Source of the DNA: Aphrocallistes beatrix
Taxonomy: Eukaryota; Porifera; Hexactinellida; Sceptrulophora; Aphrocallistidae
NCBI GenBank assembly: GCA_963281255.1
Contig: OY725491.1
Span: 2,046,001-2,110,000 of the forward strand
Length of the DNA stretch: 64,000 nt
Reading direction: 5' to 3'
Of the stretch, positions 11,451-23,585 are shown piece by piece. A program made the translations under genes and the position numbers. Position 1 is the first letter of the stretch; each line of letters begins with the position of its first letter. The notes under the pieces were generated by a model. That model was given only the letters and a program-made list of their open reading frames with translations. It ran no database searches and was not told where the DNA came from.

Positions 11451-12170
11451 CCTTATCTTGGTTGTAAGCAGCTTGCAGTCCTTCAACTTGTACTTTGCGA
11501 CAGATATTCTGTGTGGGGTGAAAGAAGCAGCATTCACTTGTGTAGCAGGCCACACCTGGAAACTGTTAATGACAGCCTTCTCAAAGTCCATAAGCATCCG
11601 AGATGGTTGATCATTAGGGCAGAGTAACTGGATCTGTTGCCACATCCGTGTGTAGGTAGTAGTAGCTTGGGTTTTATTAGGTATGAGAATGAACAGGCTA
11701 GGTAACAGATGGCCATCCTTTAGGGGGTCCGGTCATCCGCGGAGTGCATGCAACACATACACTTTGGCAAATAGGTTAGGAGCTGTCTTATAATAGGTTA
11801 GGAGCGGTGCGATCGGCATGCCAGGACTGGGATGGTTGCAACATATTGTGGTTATGATGTGTACCAAAGATGAGAATTCTCCAGAGTCGCAGAGCAGGAA
11901 TTGCTCTTCCTTCGCTGTCTGCTGGTAGTAGTCAGGTGGAAGGTTGAGTTCCTCAAGGGCATAGGCATAGCCAATGGGCCTGCAGAGCCTGCCCGCAGGC
12001 CCAGAAAATGTTTCTGCAGGCCCAGTTAAGACGGACCGTAGCCCCTGGCAGGCCCTTATCGGCGCCACTGGCTACGCCCCTACTCAAGGGTAGTTGGTTG
12101 CATTGGAACAGCTAGCATCCGTTCTCTCTGACGCTGTATCGTACGCTTTAAACTGTTCAGCTTAGGCAAC
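11450..12170 (-). pseudogene. MULE transposase N-terminal half, right inverted copy
   Basis: Mirror of 10186-10605 on the other strand. It retains 'EELNLPPDYYQQTAKEEQFL', the 'PNKTQATTTYTRMWQQ' region, and then 'PSRMLMDFEKAVINSFQVW' with 'TQVNAASFTPHRISVAKYKL'. The D-FE-A motif is the usual MULE second Asp area. A frameshift and a small insertion at 11960-12082 disrupt it. Confidence 0.8.
11960..12082. mobile_element. Short hAT-type MITE
   Basis: Flanked by ctcaaggg on both sides (8-bp duplication). Ends 'cataggcatagccaatggg' and (complement) 'taggggcgtagccagtggc' are a CA-GGGCGTAGCCA-type TIR. The left MULE arm (10267-10285) shows the empty site. Confidence 0.85.
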
Positions 12171-13065
12171 TTAGCAGCCGTACCCTCACAACCGTGAGGA
12201 GACTTCCTCTACTATGCTGTGTGAACTATCCCTGGTTTCCTCTGCTTTCCTTTTAATGCCTATCTTAGTCTCACGACAACTAATCTCCTGTTAATCTGGT
12301 CCATGGAGATGTTAATTGGTTTGTCTGACTATCTCCATACCCTTCGTAAGAACCCTTGCTTTGCAAACTCATCTCCTATTCTCCTCTGTTTGTCATGAAG
12401 ATATCCTCCTTCCACTAGTTTCTCTCCTCTGCTAGACCTGATCAGCCGAAATGACTGATCAGGGGGATCTGTCATTCAATGTCAATCAAAATATGTCAAC
12501 AATCAAAATGTGAGTAAAAAAATTAAATTGAGTAACCTAAAATATTTGCAATGAAGCTTAAAACAGAACTTAATAGTCACCCTGTATATATATATACACG
12601 TGTATATATTAAAGACAACTGTTACATTATCATGTTTTCTGGGTAAGGTTTACACTATTAACGAAACAAGTAACGCCATTTGTTTTGTATTCTTTAACTA
12701 ATACCTGGGTATCGGATAATTTGGAGCCTGGTATTCCCTACGTATTTGAGAACCAAGTTCCACCCCTAGGGTATAACATCGATTTAGTAATAATTCATGG
12801 CGTCCCGTCACATTACAAGTATTAAATCGATGTTAACCTGGATAAAATCCTGTCACGAATTGTATGTATCCCGTTATAAATATATTCGATGGCCTTCCAT
12901 TAATCCATGGTCACGGTTCTCGAAGTTGGTGAATAAGCCTTATGTAACATATAGCACGATCATAGACTCCTTTAATTAAGTAAGGGCTGTAGGCATTCAA
13001 TCTCGGGTCCTGGAACTTGGGTCCATTGTATATTATTGATATCTCATAATCCACTTAAGTTAGAC

Positions 13066-13495
13066 ATTATTGTTAAATAGGAAGTCATATTTTTGGAGTC
13101 TCTTGGTCAAGTTGCCTTACTTCAACTATGTGTGAAATGTGAGTTATGCGGTTTTCACGGATTTTTTTGATCAATTTTGACGATATTCTGACCTGTTCTA
13201 AACAAATTTTAAAGTGTTATTAGTGTAGGATTTTCAGGGAAAATCAAGATGGTGACGGATTGATTCGAAAAAATAGAATTTCTAATGAATCAACCCGTCA
13301 CTATCTTGATTTTCTATGAAAATCCGACACTAATAACGCTTTAAAATTGGTTTAGAACAGGTCAGAATATCATCAAAATTGATCAAAAATGTGTCAAAAT
13401 CAGGTGTGAGAACCTAACTCACATTCCACACATAGTTGAGGTAAGGTAACTTGACCAAGGGACTCTAAAAATATGACTTCCTATTTAACAATAAT
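13066..13495. mobile_element. Fold-back MITE with about 200-bp arms
   Basis: The left arm starts attattgttaaatagg and the right arm ends with its complement. The arms pair almost along their length (gaagtcatatttttggagtc, ctgacctgttctaaa, gatggtgacgg and complements) around 13270. No ORF. Confidence 0.85.
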
Positions 13496-15716
13496 ACATT
13501 TCCTATGTCTAATAATTTAATTTAGTATAAATTCTTAGTTTATTGTTAGTTCTAGTATATCATAACTAGCATTGATGTAGAACTGCGCTATTAGAATTTT
13601 AGTTTAGGTTTAAGATGAAAAATGAGCTCTGTTGTGTACTAAAACCGACAAATTAAAAGTGAGTTCACGAAAAAAAAGTCTCAAGGTTCTATATCACCTG
13701 GACCAGATATTTTGCTATTTGTAGGAGCGGATTCGGCTACCGCGTCTCCGGGAATTTTCCCGGTAACCTAGTGAGTTGATTGATAACTGATGAGCTATTT
13801 AGCTGATAAGCAAAGGCATCGATCCTGTAAGGTAAGTGGGGAAGAAAGTATTGTTTATTTTCACATGCATTTTATACTCGTATTGGTACATACGAGCATA
13901 TTCAGCTAATAAGGTTGTCGCCATTCGCTTTTAAACTCTTTGGTTAGTTAGTACAAAAATATCATTTTACACGCACTCTCATAGACCTGTCACGAAAGTT
14001 TTGGTCCGTGAAAAAATTGGTCCGGGGGACCAATTCTTTCATGGAAAATTGGTCCTATGCTGAAAGTTTTTGTCCTGCAATGGACCAATTTCCATGGAAT
14101 ATTGGTCCAGGGAACAATTTTTTTTCAGGAAAATTGATCCGGGAGACTATTGTTTTCATTGAAAATTGGTTTTATGCTCATAATTTTCAAATCCAAACGC
14201 CTAAAAAGGGTCGATCATTTTTACATGCGCCTAGACCTGGGGTTCCAACCCGCTACCCTGTTGTCTAACACAGTTAACCCGATTTCTCCAATTGATGAGG
14301 TAATGTATCAGAAATTAGCTAATCTAAACATGTAGTATATCTAATTAGAATCCTAATTAGATAGTCAATGGGAAACTTTTTGTGTTTTTTCGCCACTAAC
14401 TCTGCAAACCGGGGGTCTGTTTTGCTGAATGTTCATCTCAAATCTCCTTGCATTCTAATTCGTTACGTTGCTTCGTTTTTATGGCAAACAGAGACTAAAA
14501 CCCGGCCTAACATAAGTAAGTTGACGAAAAATGGATTAAGAATCAGAATAAACATTCTGTTGAGTTTCGAGAATACTGGTAACATCTTCACCTAGAAGTT
14601 TTGGGACTAAGTTCTCATCTTTCTATATGTGGATTTATAAAATAATTTGAAGAGACTTGGTTGGTAGGGCAGTTTTCACCCATTTTGTGGAATGTATTCG
14701 ACTAACACACACACACACACACTGTCCTAGAACTAATAATAATCTATAGGGATGGTATAATAAATTAAAAAGAATAGCTCGAAAATCGCAGTAAATATCT
14801 ACGAAATTGTAGAAATAGTCAAACAAGAGCAGCATATAGCCTTACTTGTATTGTATTTTGAAATTGAAAAATGATTGGCTCAACCAATCAATCATTTGAC
14901 TTTTCTGTTTTGTATAAATCTTAAGTATATCAATTTGAACTTAAACCCACACTCCATAAGGTGTGTGGATTTATTTCTAAATTTGACTCTCTTTTATTGT
15001 TTATTCAAAAGTTAAGCCATTATCTAGCATGATTCAACATTCCAACATTAGCCTCAGCCATAACAGATACAGAGATATCTGAATCTGCTCAATTTTCCCT
15101 CTTTATATTTCACATCCAGGTTTTATGTCTATAGTTTTATAATCTGTTCTTCTTATCAGTCGCAATATTGTGCCATATATTAGATCATTTTCTTTCTCAT
15201 ACTTGATAGTTAGCATCATCCAGGTGAAGTTACGATTACATGTGGGTATGGTGAAAGATATCTTATTGATTAGGGCATTTAAGGAATTAACGAGTTCTGT
15301 TCATGTACAGGCAGGGTGAGGAAAAAGTCTCGGTACTTTTAAATAATTCTTAGCTCGAGTATGATTCAATTCTTCTTAGTTCATACTACATACTAGACTA
15401 TATGCATATCAACAATTTCAAAGGTGATATATTGCTATATTTACATTTTTGACCTTGGAGGACATTATTTAGGCCTACTTTTTTATTCTTTATTATGCAT
15501 GAGAATCAGAGTGGGTATGGATATGATTAAAAAGTTGCTGCTCCCCCCAGGATCGCCTTCTCCAAAAGTTATCTGTATTTTATATTTGAATTGGGATAAT
15601 CAATTTTCCACTTACTGTTATATAAGACAAAAAAACTATGCTACTATTCCGAGTAGTTCTTGCCAATCAATGATGTGACTGTTTGTGAATTTTATTAGTT
15701 TTCTGATCTCTTCACG
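13496..15716. other. Non-coding AT-rich stretch
   Basis: The only structure seen is a short repeat of 'aaaattggtcc/ggaccaatt' at 13998-14170, like that at 1-126, and a CA dinucleotide run near 14705. Nothing upstream of 15717 looks like a further exon. Confidence 0.5.
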
Positions 15717-16418
15717 ATGATAAGCACAACTCAAACAAATGAATGGAATATTCAACCTCTCCATTACTATTCAAGTGAAGTGGATGACGATTCTATTATT
15801 GCAAATTGGTTGGTAGGCAGAAAGCATTTGTTACAAAATATCGAAAGTAAACAAAAATTTACATCCAAAGTCACAATTCCGGATTTCAGAAAAATATTAT
15901 TTGATTACAGAAATATGTTGGAAATTGGTAAACAAGCTATTTCCTCCTTTGAGGAGGTATCAGTTGATATATCAGATGACGCATGGCAAGTAAAAAGAAC
16001 GGAGATGGAGAAAATTATTTCAAATTTGACCTTTTTATCTAACATCATATCAGATCCCCAAGTTTTAAAAGGTATAGAAGAAAGAATTGTTAAGAAGAAA
16101 AGGAAGAAATTGAAAAGAAGTCAAGAGTTTATGACGGAACCAATATTATCTACGTTAAAGGAGGGAGATTCTTTACTTAAAGTCAGAAGTAAATTCAGTA
16201 AGAATTCGCCTGATATTAAAAGATCCAGTAAAATAATAAATGAGAGACAAGAACTGTCGGAGATAGAAAAATTAATGGAGTCGATCCGAATATTAAGAAG
16301 ATTAAGATGTTCGAAATATGATTGTGATGGTGCTGAGAATTTATCGAATGCCATTTTTGAAGAAAACTTTGAAAAAATGCAAGCTCTTCTATTTGAAAGG
16401 AAGAAAAATATCAAATAG
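15717..16418 (+). CDS. Basic coiled-coil protein, possibly PDCD7/U11-U12 59K-like (N-terminal part)
   Basis: A 233-residue intronless ORF. Residues 1-60 have no recognised features. Residues 60-120 are helical. A lysine-rich stretch (IVKKKRKKLKRSQE, about 123-136) leads into helices including 'ERQELSEIEKLMESIRILRR'. The pattern of a basic run, a helix ending in 'IRILRRLR', a short gap, and a further 'FEKMQALLFERKKN' helix resembles the middle of PDCD7, the 59K protein of the minor spliceosome U11/U12 snRNP. The conserved C-terminal part of that family is absent and no donor was seen before the stop. It may be a truncated copy, a gene with an unseen exon, or an unrelated coiled-coil protein. 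Codon use is AT-rich like the neighbourhood. Confidence 0.45.
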   Translation: MISTTQTNEWNIQPLHYYSSEVDDDSIIANWLVGRKHLLQNIESKQKFTSKVTIPDFRKILFDYRNMLEIGKQAISSFEEVSVDISDDAWQVKRTEMEKIISNLTFLSNIISDPQVLKGIEERIVKKKRKKLKRSQEFMTEPILSTLKEGDSLLKVRSKFSKNSPDIKRSSKIINERQELSEIEKLMESIRILRRLRCSKYDCDGAENLSNAIFEENFEKMQALLFERKKNIK

Positions 16419-17532
16419 GATTATGAACATTTGTTGAATCAGGGATAAAAAATGTTAATATATTTCTTTATATTAAATTTTAATTAACTATTGACATTTT
16501 TTGTAGTGCTGCGGTCCTCATTCAAACCCAAATACACTAATGGGCCATCGTGTGAAAAGATTGGGGACCCCTGGTCTATGGTATAAGGGTCTCCATATAG
16601 GAGTTACACACACAAAAAGCGAACCGATTTAACCTGTTCTAAAGAGATCCCCGAGTTGACTCCCGCAAGTTCCATGCTTCTTGTATTCGGTCTAACCCCC
16701 GTCTGGGGTACTCTCAGACCAAAGGCCTGCCAGCAAGCCCACTAAACTCCTGGTAAATCTGCCAGGGCCTATAGATTTTTTATTTTATGTTGCTACAGGC
16801 TCGAGTCAGAGTGACTGGCTGCGTCCCTCTCTCAGACAGGCAGCGCAATCCATTGTTTTGCCTGCCGCCATTTTACTCACGCAAGCACGTCTGTATTTCG
16901 CTATAGAGACATGCCTAACTTCTAAAAGTGGACGGTCGAAATTAAGGAGCATGCCACCAGTCCAGTGATGCACAAATTTTAATATGCAATATTACATTGA
17001 TGATTTATAGAATGATTTTTGAGACGATTTACATATAATTTGCAAAGCCACAAATGTTGACTTCACCATGATTTTATGAATTTCAGTATCTAGTTACTTT
17101 ATAAGTTTATTAATCAGAATTCAACTCATTATTCAAAGTTTTGCAAAAAGTAAACATATTAAACTGTCTCAATCTATCCTTTTTTTCGGTGATTCTTCAA
17201 GAATAACATCACTCTTTAGTACAGCTCCTGTAGAGGGATGCCATTATGGCTGGACGGAGTATGTTATATTATTCCCGTACCCGCGCTACTGCGAAATCTA
17301 ACAGTCCGATTTTTACCAAATTTCATATGTAGGATCCCTTTATGGTGTAGGTGTACACCGTCAATAATTTTTCGCAAAATCTCATCACTTCCGGTTTATA
17401 TTAGTCTATAATCATATTTTAACACCTCTACTACAAAGCTTTGTTTAAAGATATAAGGTCTCAACGACTAATGTAGGATATTTCACCATGTAGAATCCGA
17501 TTTTCGCACGTAGTTATTAACATATTGATATT
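16419..17532. other. Non-coding; hAT fragment and family H repeat
   Basis: 16505-16580 ('gggccatcgtgtgaaaagat...ggggacccctggtc') looks like an end of a hAT-type MITE. 17245-17490 ('ctgcgaaatctaacagtccg'...'caaagctttgtttaaagata') is a diverged copy of 44575-44790. Confidence 0.55.
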
Positions 17533-18261
17533 CAGGGTGGCTCATAAGTTCTGTGACAAGCTTCGTTGGGTATAATATTTTTTATACTCAAACAATCTTA
17601 GTTATTATGGTCTTTAGGGATTGTAATTCGAATATTTTCAATGATTTTAAAAAGATTTTTCGAGTCTAAAACCTGGAACTGTGTTTTGTATGGTAAGTTT
17701 TGTGGAAAAAAATGTGTCCCGGCACGCAGCGAAAATCGCGAATCAGGACCCACTACTTTTCAAATTATCTATCTAGAGTCTTCAAATTCTAGGAAAAATT
17801 AGCTGTCACATTTTCCTCGAACTCTAAATTTGTAGAAATATAAGATGTTTAGATCATTACATTTTGAGAACCATTTGGATCAGATTTTTTGGCGATGTGA
17901 AAAAAGGTGATTTTGAGTGATTTTGCAAAATGTACCTAATTTGAACTCGTGAAATAATAACTTTCTCCCGTTTCTGATAATGAATTCAATGGATTTGTAA
18001 AATATTTCCATGGTAAATGAAGGATATCTGGCGCTAAATTGTCATTGAACATCGATTATCAAAACATTTTACAAAGGCAGTGGGCCCTGATTCGCGATTT
18101 TCCCTGCGTGCCAGGACACATTTTTTATCCACAAAACTCACCTTTAACATCATTGAAAATATTCGAATTACAATCTCTAAAGACCATTATAACCAATATT
18201 GTTTGAGTATAAAAATTTATATACCTAACGAAGTTTGTCACAGAACTTATGAGCCACCCTG
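17533..18261. mobile_element. Fold-back MITE, CAGGGTGGC family (family C)
   Basis: The ends 'cagggtggctcataagttct' and its complement, with long subterminal inverted repeats ('ttaccatacaaaacac'-type, 'cacgcagcgaaaatcgcgaa' and complements). A second full copy at 42255-43020 is flanked by TA, and an arm lies at 49520-49840. Confidence 0.85.
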
Positions 18262-20400
18262 TATACATTTTTTATCACCTTTTGAATTTTTATTATTATT
18301 TTGAGCTAAAAGCGAGTTCTCAATGGCTAATATAGGGTATTTCAATGTATAAATTTCAAATTCCACACGAATTCTCTAAATGAGCATTTCCCAATGTATT
18401 CCGATATTCACATTTCACGTTCCTTCAAGTCACTTACTGGAGCTGCACTATCGGTCTGTCGGCCGACATTTTAAAAAAAAGAAATTCACGAGTATATCAA
18501 TTAATAGATTAGTTTAGCCTTATCTTCACTCTACAAACTATATTGCATCGTTAAATTCAAGAGTCCTATATTGCTTTTTAAATTCCATTCTGAAATTTTT
18601 AATTATAAAAAAGTCTGCCTAATGATTTTGTCTACCTAAGGAAAATTACTATTGTTAAGATCTTAGTCAACATTCTGATTGACTATATATAGGAAATTTC
18701 AATCTAATATTTCTGTGTCGTTACTAGGAAAATAGACCATCATTGCCGTTACTCAGGAAAATAGACCATTATCGATGACAGAACAGATAATATCATCACA
18801 ATTGAAAGACTTTTCGGGTATCAAGTAGGATGCTCTCACAAACTCTTCTAGAATTGCGATGAGAATCTCGGAATTCTTTTAATAAAAAGCTTAAGCCAAG
18901 CCGCTCCAGTTAGATAGTATTTCTTTGTCTTTTCTATTTCTTTATGTTTTAAAAATGTAATTGTAGTATTTAATCATTCAATATTTTGAGTTTTTTGATA
19001 AATCTATTACATATGATATTATAAACTTTATCTGTGTCAGCAATATCGTAATATTAATGATAAATAGTAATATTTTTTAAAGGAAATGTGAATAAAACGA
19101 TACAAATTATTAAAGTCCAGTATATATAAAAAATCCTAAATAGCATAATTATGGACACCATATTAATTAAGAAATTTTTGAATGTTTTCCAGGAAACCTT
19201 TTTTCTTCTGTTTTATTAATTATCCAGCGATACATATATTCGTCAAAAGTGTGAAGAGATATGGTCCATATAATTACGACTTTCTGTGAAAAATGATAAT
19301 ATTTTACAAAAGTTATACCCAAGTATAAATATCTACTCTATAAGGATATATTGTCAAAGTTAATCAAAATTTATCGAAATAATTATGTCCAAATATATTT
19401 CCAAGAGCGAGTATATAGATGGACCGACGTTCGCACATTTCATGTATGCCATAAGGCATCTCTAGGAGCTGCACTAAAATAGAGATTATGTAGTACACTT
19501 CCCTGTTTGCTCTGTGTGACTGGCAAACATTTAGTGTCTGATCAGGCCTTTTTTAGTAAATAATAGTAGAAATTATAAAACACAACATTAATCAGTACTC
19601 CATTTAGTTATTTGTTATTAGAGAATATTGGTTACGTAATTGTTTTGTGTGATGAGTCATAAATTACTTTCACAGATTGCTCGATTTTTCCTGTTTAGAG
19701 GATTGTTCCTGATCTGCTACATCTCCGTTAATACTACATCTAAATACTGCTTTGTACTTAATGCCTGAAAAATGGATGTATCTTAGTTATTACGTAGTTG
19801 TAAAGTGTTATTTTTGTTTCCGAATTGATTGAAGAACTGGAAAGTTGTAGGGAGAATGAAAACTTGCATGCAGGTTTTAAATTATGAGTCTTCAAACAGG
19901 TTCTAAATATACATGAATTTTCTAAACCTCTGCAAAATGGTTTTTGACAACTTTTCTTTACGTATGGATTCAATCTAACAATAGCAAACCATTGATTGTT
20001 GACAATACATTAACGGAATCTAAGAATATGTTTTACAATTTTTTAATTATTAAAATGTAATACTAAGTCTTATTCTCGATATTTTACGGATTTTATGGGT
20101 ATATTCGAAATTTCTAAAGTATTTTATATTTGGATATACCTTTTGGATATCAGCTAATATAAATTAATCGCTCGAAAGAGGATCTCAAAGGATTGGATTT
20201 GATGAATCCTAATTCAATTCCAATCCGTTATATTTTGTAAAGTGGGAAATACTTTTTTAATTTCTTAATTAATTAAATCAAGATGAGGTAAAAATAAGTT
20301 ATTTGACTCGTACTATGCTTTTGAATAAGAACAAAGGAAACTTTGTGATTACTTGAATTAATTCCTAAACTGTACTTCATTAACCATCAAATTAATATAT
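18262..20400. other. Non-coding AT-rich stretch
   Basis: 18375-18470 is an inverted copy of 8818-8905; 19430-19480 resembles part of the same repeat. No other structure recognised. Confidence 0.5.
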
Positions 20401-21890
20401 TCATCAATAATATGTTTTGCCCACATCCGCGATGTACTTCCACACGTGCACTGTGTACAATGTTCTTAATTCAATACTTCAATGAAATATCATGACTTTA
20501 TCATGTCCAAGTAAGTAGAATTCTGACTAATTATAATAATCAACCGCCATGATCCTGCAATAGATGAGAAGACATTGAAAGTAATGGTGATATTGATAAC
20601 TTTATGCTATTGCGCCAGGCGTCTACACAATCTCACGTCTACACAATCTCAAATTTGGTAATTGTATTTTAGAGACTATTTTGTTTGAATCTAAGTTGAC
20701 TAATTCACGAATTATTGATGATTCGAATAATTCATAATTCATCAAGCCCGAGAAGAATTATTTGTTACAAGAAAATATCATGAATTATATGAATGAATTT
20801 TTCGATTTTAAATGAAGTTTGTTCCTCCTCAACTATCTATCGTATTCAGATGATGAACCTTTAACAAAGCCAACAACAAGATTTATTGAAATACTAGATC
20901 AGGTCTTCCCAAATGGCGGCGCGCGGGACCTTACCATGTGGTGCGGGAACAATTCAATGAAAATGTTAATTACCCATAAAATACTCGACATTTACAATTT
21001 GCAAGGTATAAGGAGCAAAGTAAAATTCCGAGGTTCAAAGTCTACCAAAACTAATATCGATAAACACATCATCATTACATTTTAAGAAACCTGGATTGTA
21101 CTCTCATTTCAAATTAAAATTCATTATTTAGTAGTGCCAGGTAGTATTGGCCAGTACGTCGCTTCGGTAAAAGTGTAAAAAAAGAAACAAAAAAATAGTA
21201 TTCCATACTCCCATCATGATTTATTAACTCATTTTTGAAGAACTTTTCATTTATTTTGTCCAGAGTTGAGCAATCTAGGCATATTTTGAGATAAATATTG
21301 TCAGCTTCCATGAACTTTGCCTCTGGACCCCACTGGGGAACTTAAAGCGCCCCTTACAGCCTAGCTTAGATGTTATGCCACCCCCAAGAGGAAACATCCC
21401 TGGTAGTGATGCTTTAAACTTAGGGTATTAGTCGATCGTGAAAAAGAAGGAATGGCAGAAGTTTCGTCGCTATCGTATCTAATGCATAAATAAGAATATA
21501 ACCGGCATCCACTGTGTTTCCATTTTCGGATGATTTCGAGTCATAGCGGCTAAGGATCAAGACATCTAGACAGTACAAGCTTGTACTACTGCTGTAGTGA
21601 AAATCCCATGATTACATTATCATGCGCCTAAAATGCCATATCACGTGACTACTTTAATTCTCCACCTCAAAAGCCTCCTTGACAGACACCTGGTTGGAAC
21701 TCCATTCCTCCTTTCAAGTCATGTACTATACTATAGTTTCACATAGATTCATCACTGTTACACAGGGATTAAAAATATACAATAGAAGATGAAATTTATT
21801 GTTGAATGGAAAGGAATTTCGGATGAAGTTATTGTTAAAAATCTACCAAAGTGTGCAAGGAATTCTAATTCCTCTAAGTCGAGTTAGATA
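20401..21890. other. Unassigned region with one short ORF
   Basis: An 88-residue frame at 20819-21085 (contains 'FIEILDQVFPNGGARDLTMW') has no family I recognise and no homologous neighbour in the window. It could be an exon or chance. The rest shows nothing. Confidence 0.3.
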
Positions 21891-22006
21891 GTTAACTTAA
21901 CCGTAGAATGCCCAGAGGGGACACAGTGTCCCCGATATCGCGGATGTCTCCCAGCCATTTTCGATGGCACTGAAGCCATATAAATGCTGGGCATTCTACA
22001 GTTAAC
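21891..22006. mobile_element. Short fold-back element
   Basis: Arms 'gttaac(tta)accgtagaatgcccag' and the complement 'ctgggcattctacagttaac' enclose about 70 bp that include a ggggacacagtgtcccc palindrome. No TSD was resolved. Confidence 0.7.
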
Positions 22007-22601
22007 ACGGGAGTTTTCATCTGATAATCCATTAGTAAATGATGAAGTGATTATTCATGTGCAAATCGACTTCATTTCAGTTTTTATCTATGTTCTCCAT
22101 TTTACTGTTTCAATTTTACAAGCGCTTCGTTTGCTTGTGCTGTGCGGCTGGCGGACACTTTGTGTCCGCCAGAGGCACCATTGGGCGCCTAGGCTCACAT
22201 TGATTAATTATAAGGTAGATAACATCTCTAAATACGTCTGTGCTACCGTTATAATCGATATCACTCGAAAAATCACAAAATTTGTCAATTTTTGATGCGT
22301 AATGATGACGTCATAATAGAGTGATGAGTCGTCATTTGTTGATGATAGTTATATCATATGTAAAGAATTTTAATATAGTTTTTTATAATTTCAGCCTTCT
22401 ATTACCTAAAATGGCTGAGTTATAGTCAAATATAACTGAAATTTATAATTATAAAAAGGCGACAATGACATCATAATACCATGATGAGCCGACATTTTCG
22501 TCTAAGGTCAGAAAATAGTGGAACCATAGCTAAAAGACCCACATGTCAAAAATCAGCATTCTATGCCAAGCAGTTTCTTCAATCAATTCGTTACAGAGAT
22601 A

Positions 22602-22695
22602 TGTTGTAGTCCCTACTACCCGCTAAGGATATTCTCACAAATATGTTTGATAATTGCGTGGGACACGATACAGTAATAGAAATATTGTTCAAACC
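22602..22695 (-). repeat. 3' LTR of gypsy element, distal part
   Basis: Matches 32964-33030 and 33331-33345 of the 5' LTR. It is cut after 'gttcaaacc' by the fold-back MITE. The remainder of this LTR resumes at 30500. Confidence 0.8.
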
Positions 22696-23481
22696 ATAGC
22701 CTACTATATATAAGGCCTAAGAGTAACTTAGCCAGGGATGCAGTAGAAGATGGTTGAAGAAATACATGAGCTGTCTTAAATCATTAACAAAGCACAACAG
22801 CTTAGGAATGTATTACCAGCATATATAAATATGGTGTCAAAGCACCCATATCCGTTGATAAAATTTAGATTAGTCATCAAATGATCCTATTAAGCTATAA
22901 TACAATTTATATGTCTTAATTCAATAATTTACGAGTTATTAGACAATTTATCATATTGGTCACATTTGGTAATTTGTCGAATATCTCGTAAACCATTGAA
23001 TTTAGACATAGAAATTGTATTATAGCTTAATAGGAAGTAGCCTATTTGCTATCAAATGGGATTAAATTTGAATGTCTAGCTATCGCTGTTTTCAAGATAT
23101 AGCCCCAACTGACCAAAACACGTTTCCATAGCAACACTGGAATGTAAGAACATTCCATAAAAAAATTCCAAATTTTTCGTTTTAACACATTCACTTCTCA
23201 GTTCTATGCGAAAAACCTTATAATAAAAACACTTAGAAGTGCCCTTAAACGGCCTCTGAAAATCACTAAATTTGACCCAAATATAACCTGTTGCGCAATC
23301 ATTTGATGACTAATCTAAATTTTATCAACGGTTATGGTTGCTTTGACACCATATTTATATATGCTGGTAATACATTCCTAAGCTCTATTGTGCTTTGTTA
23401 ATGATTTAAGGCAGCTCATGTATTTCTTCAACCATCTTCTACTGCATCCCTAGTGCCAAATTCGCAAGTTACTCTGAGGCC

Positions 23482-23585
23482 TGTTGTATCGTATTTTGAG
23501 GCGCTATCGTAGATTGAGGCGCTTGTATTACTGAACCAGGGATGCGCAATATAAACTTAGTCTATCGTATTTTGAGGCACTACTG
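23482..23585. repeat. Ginger terminal inverted repeat, left
   Basis: 104 bp; one mismatch (g versus a) with the right TIR. It contains three internal copies of 'cgtattttgaggc'- or 'cgtagattgaggc'-like motifs that may be transposase binding sites (inference). Confidence 0.92.

Larger units (their letters stand above)
9637..12655. mobile_element. MULE-derived inverted duplication
   Basis: The outer ends are inverted copies: 'gtgtaaaccttacccagaaa' at 9637 and its complement ending near 12655, each running about 60 bp to 'agtctttaatatat'. Further in, 10040-10605 on the plus strand repeats 11630-12310 of the minus strand, so the N-terminal half of a MULE transposase is present twice, head to head. 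The C-terminal half (10930-11450, minus) lies between them. hAT sequence and small hAT-type MITEs have inserted into it. Confidence 0.75.

Noticed and set aside
20819-21085. 88-residue ORF as a gene
   Set aside because: No family, no neighbour support and AT-rich surroundings; kept only as a note in the regional entry.
22687-22695. gttcaaacc as a tRNA T-loop (tRNA gene or SINE head)
   Set aside because: No matching acceptor, D or anticodon arms were found on either side; the word is explained as the target duplication of the fold-back MITE.
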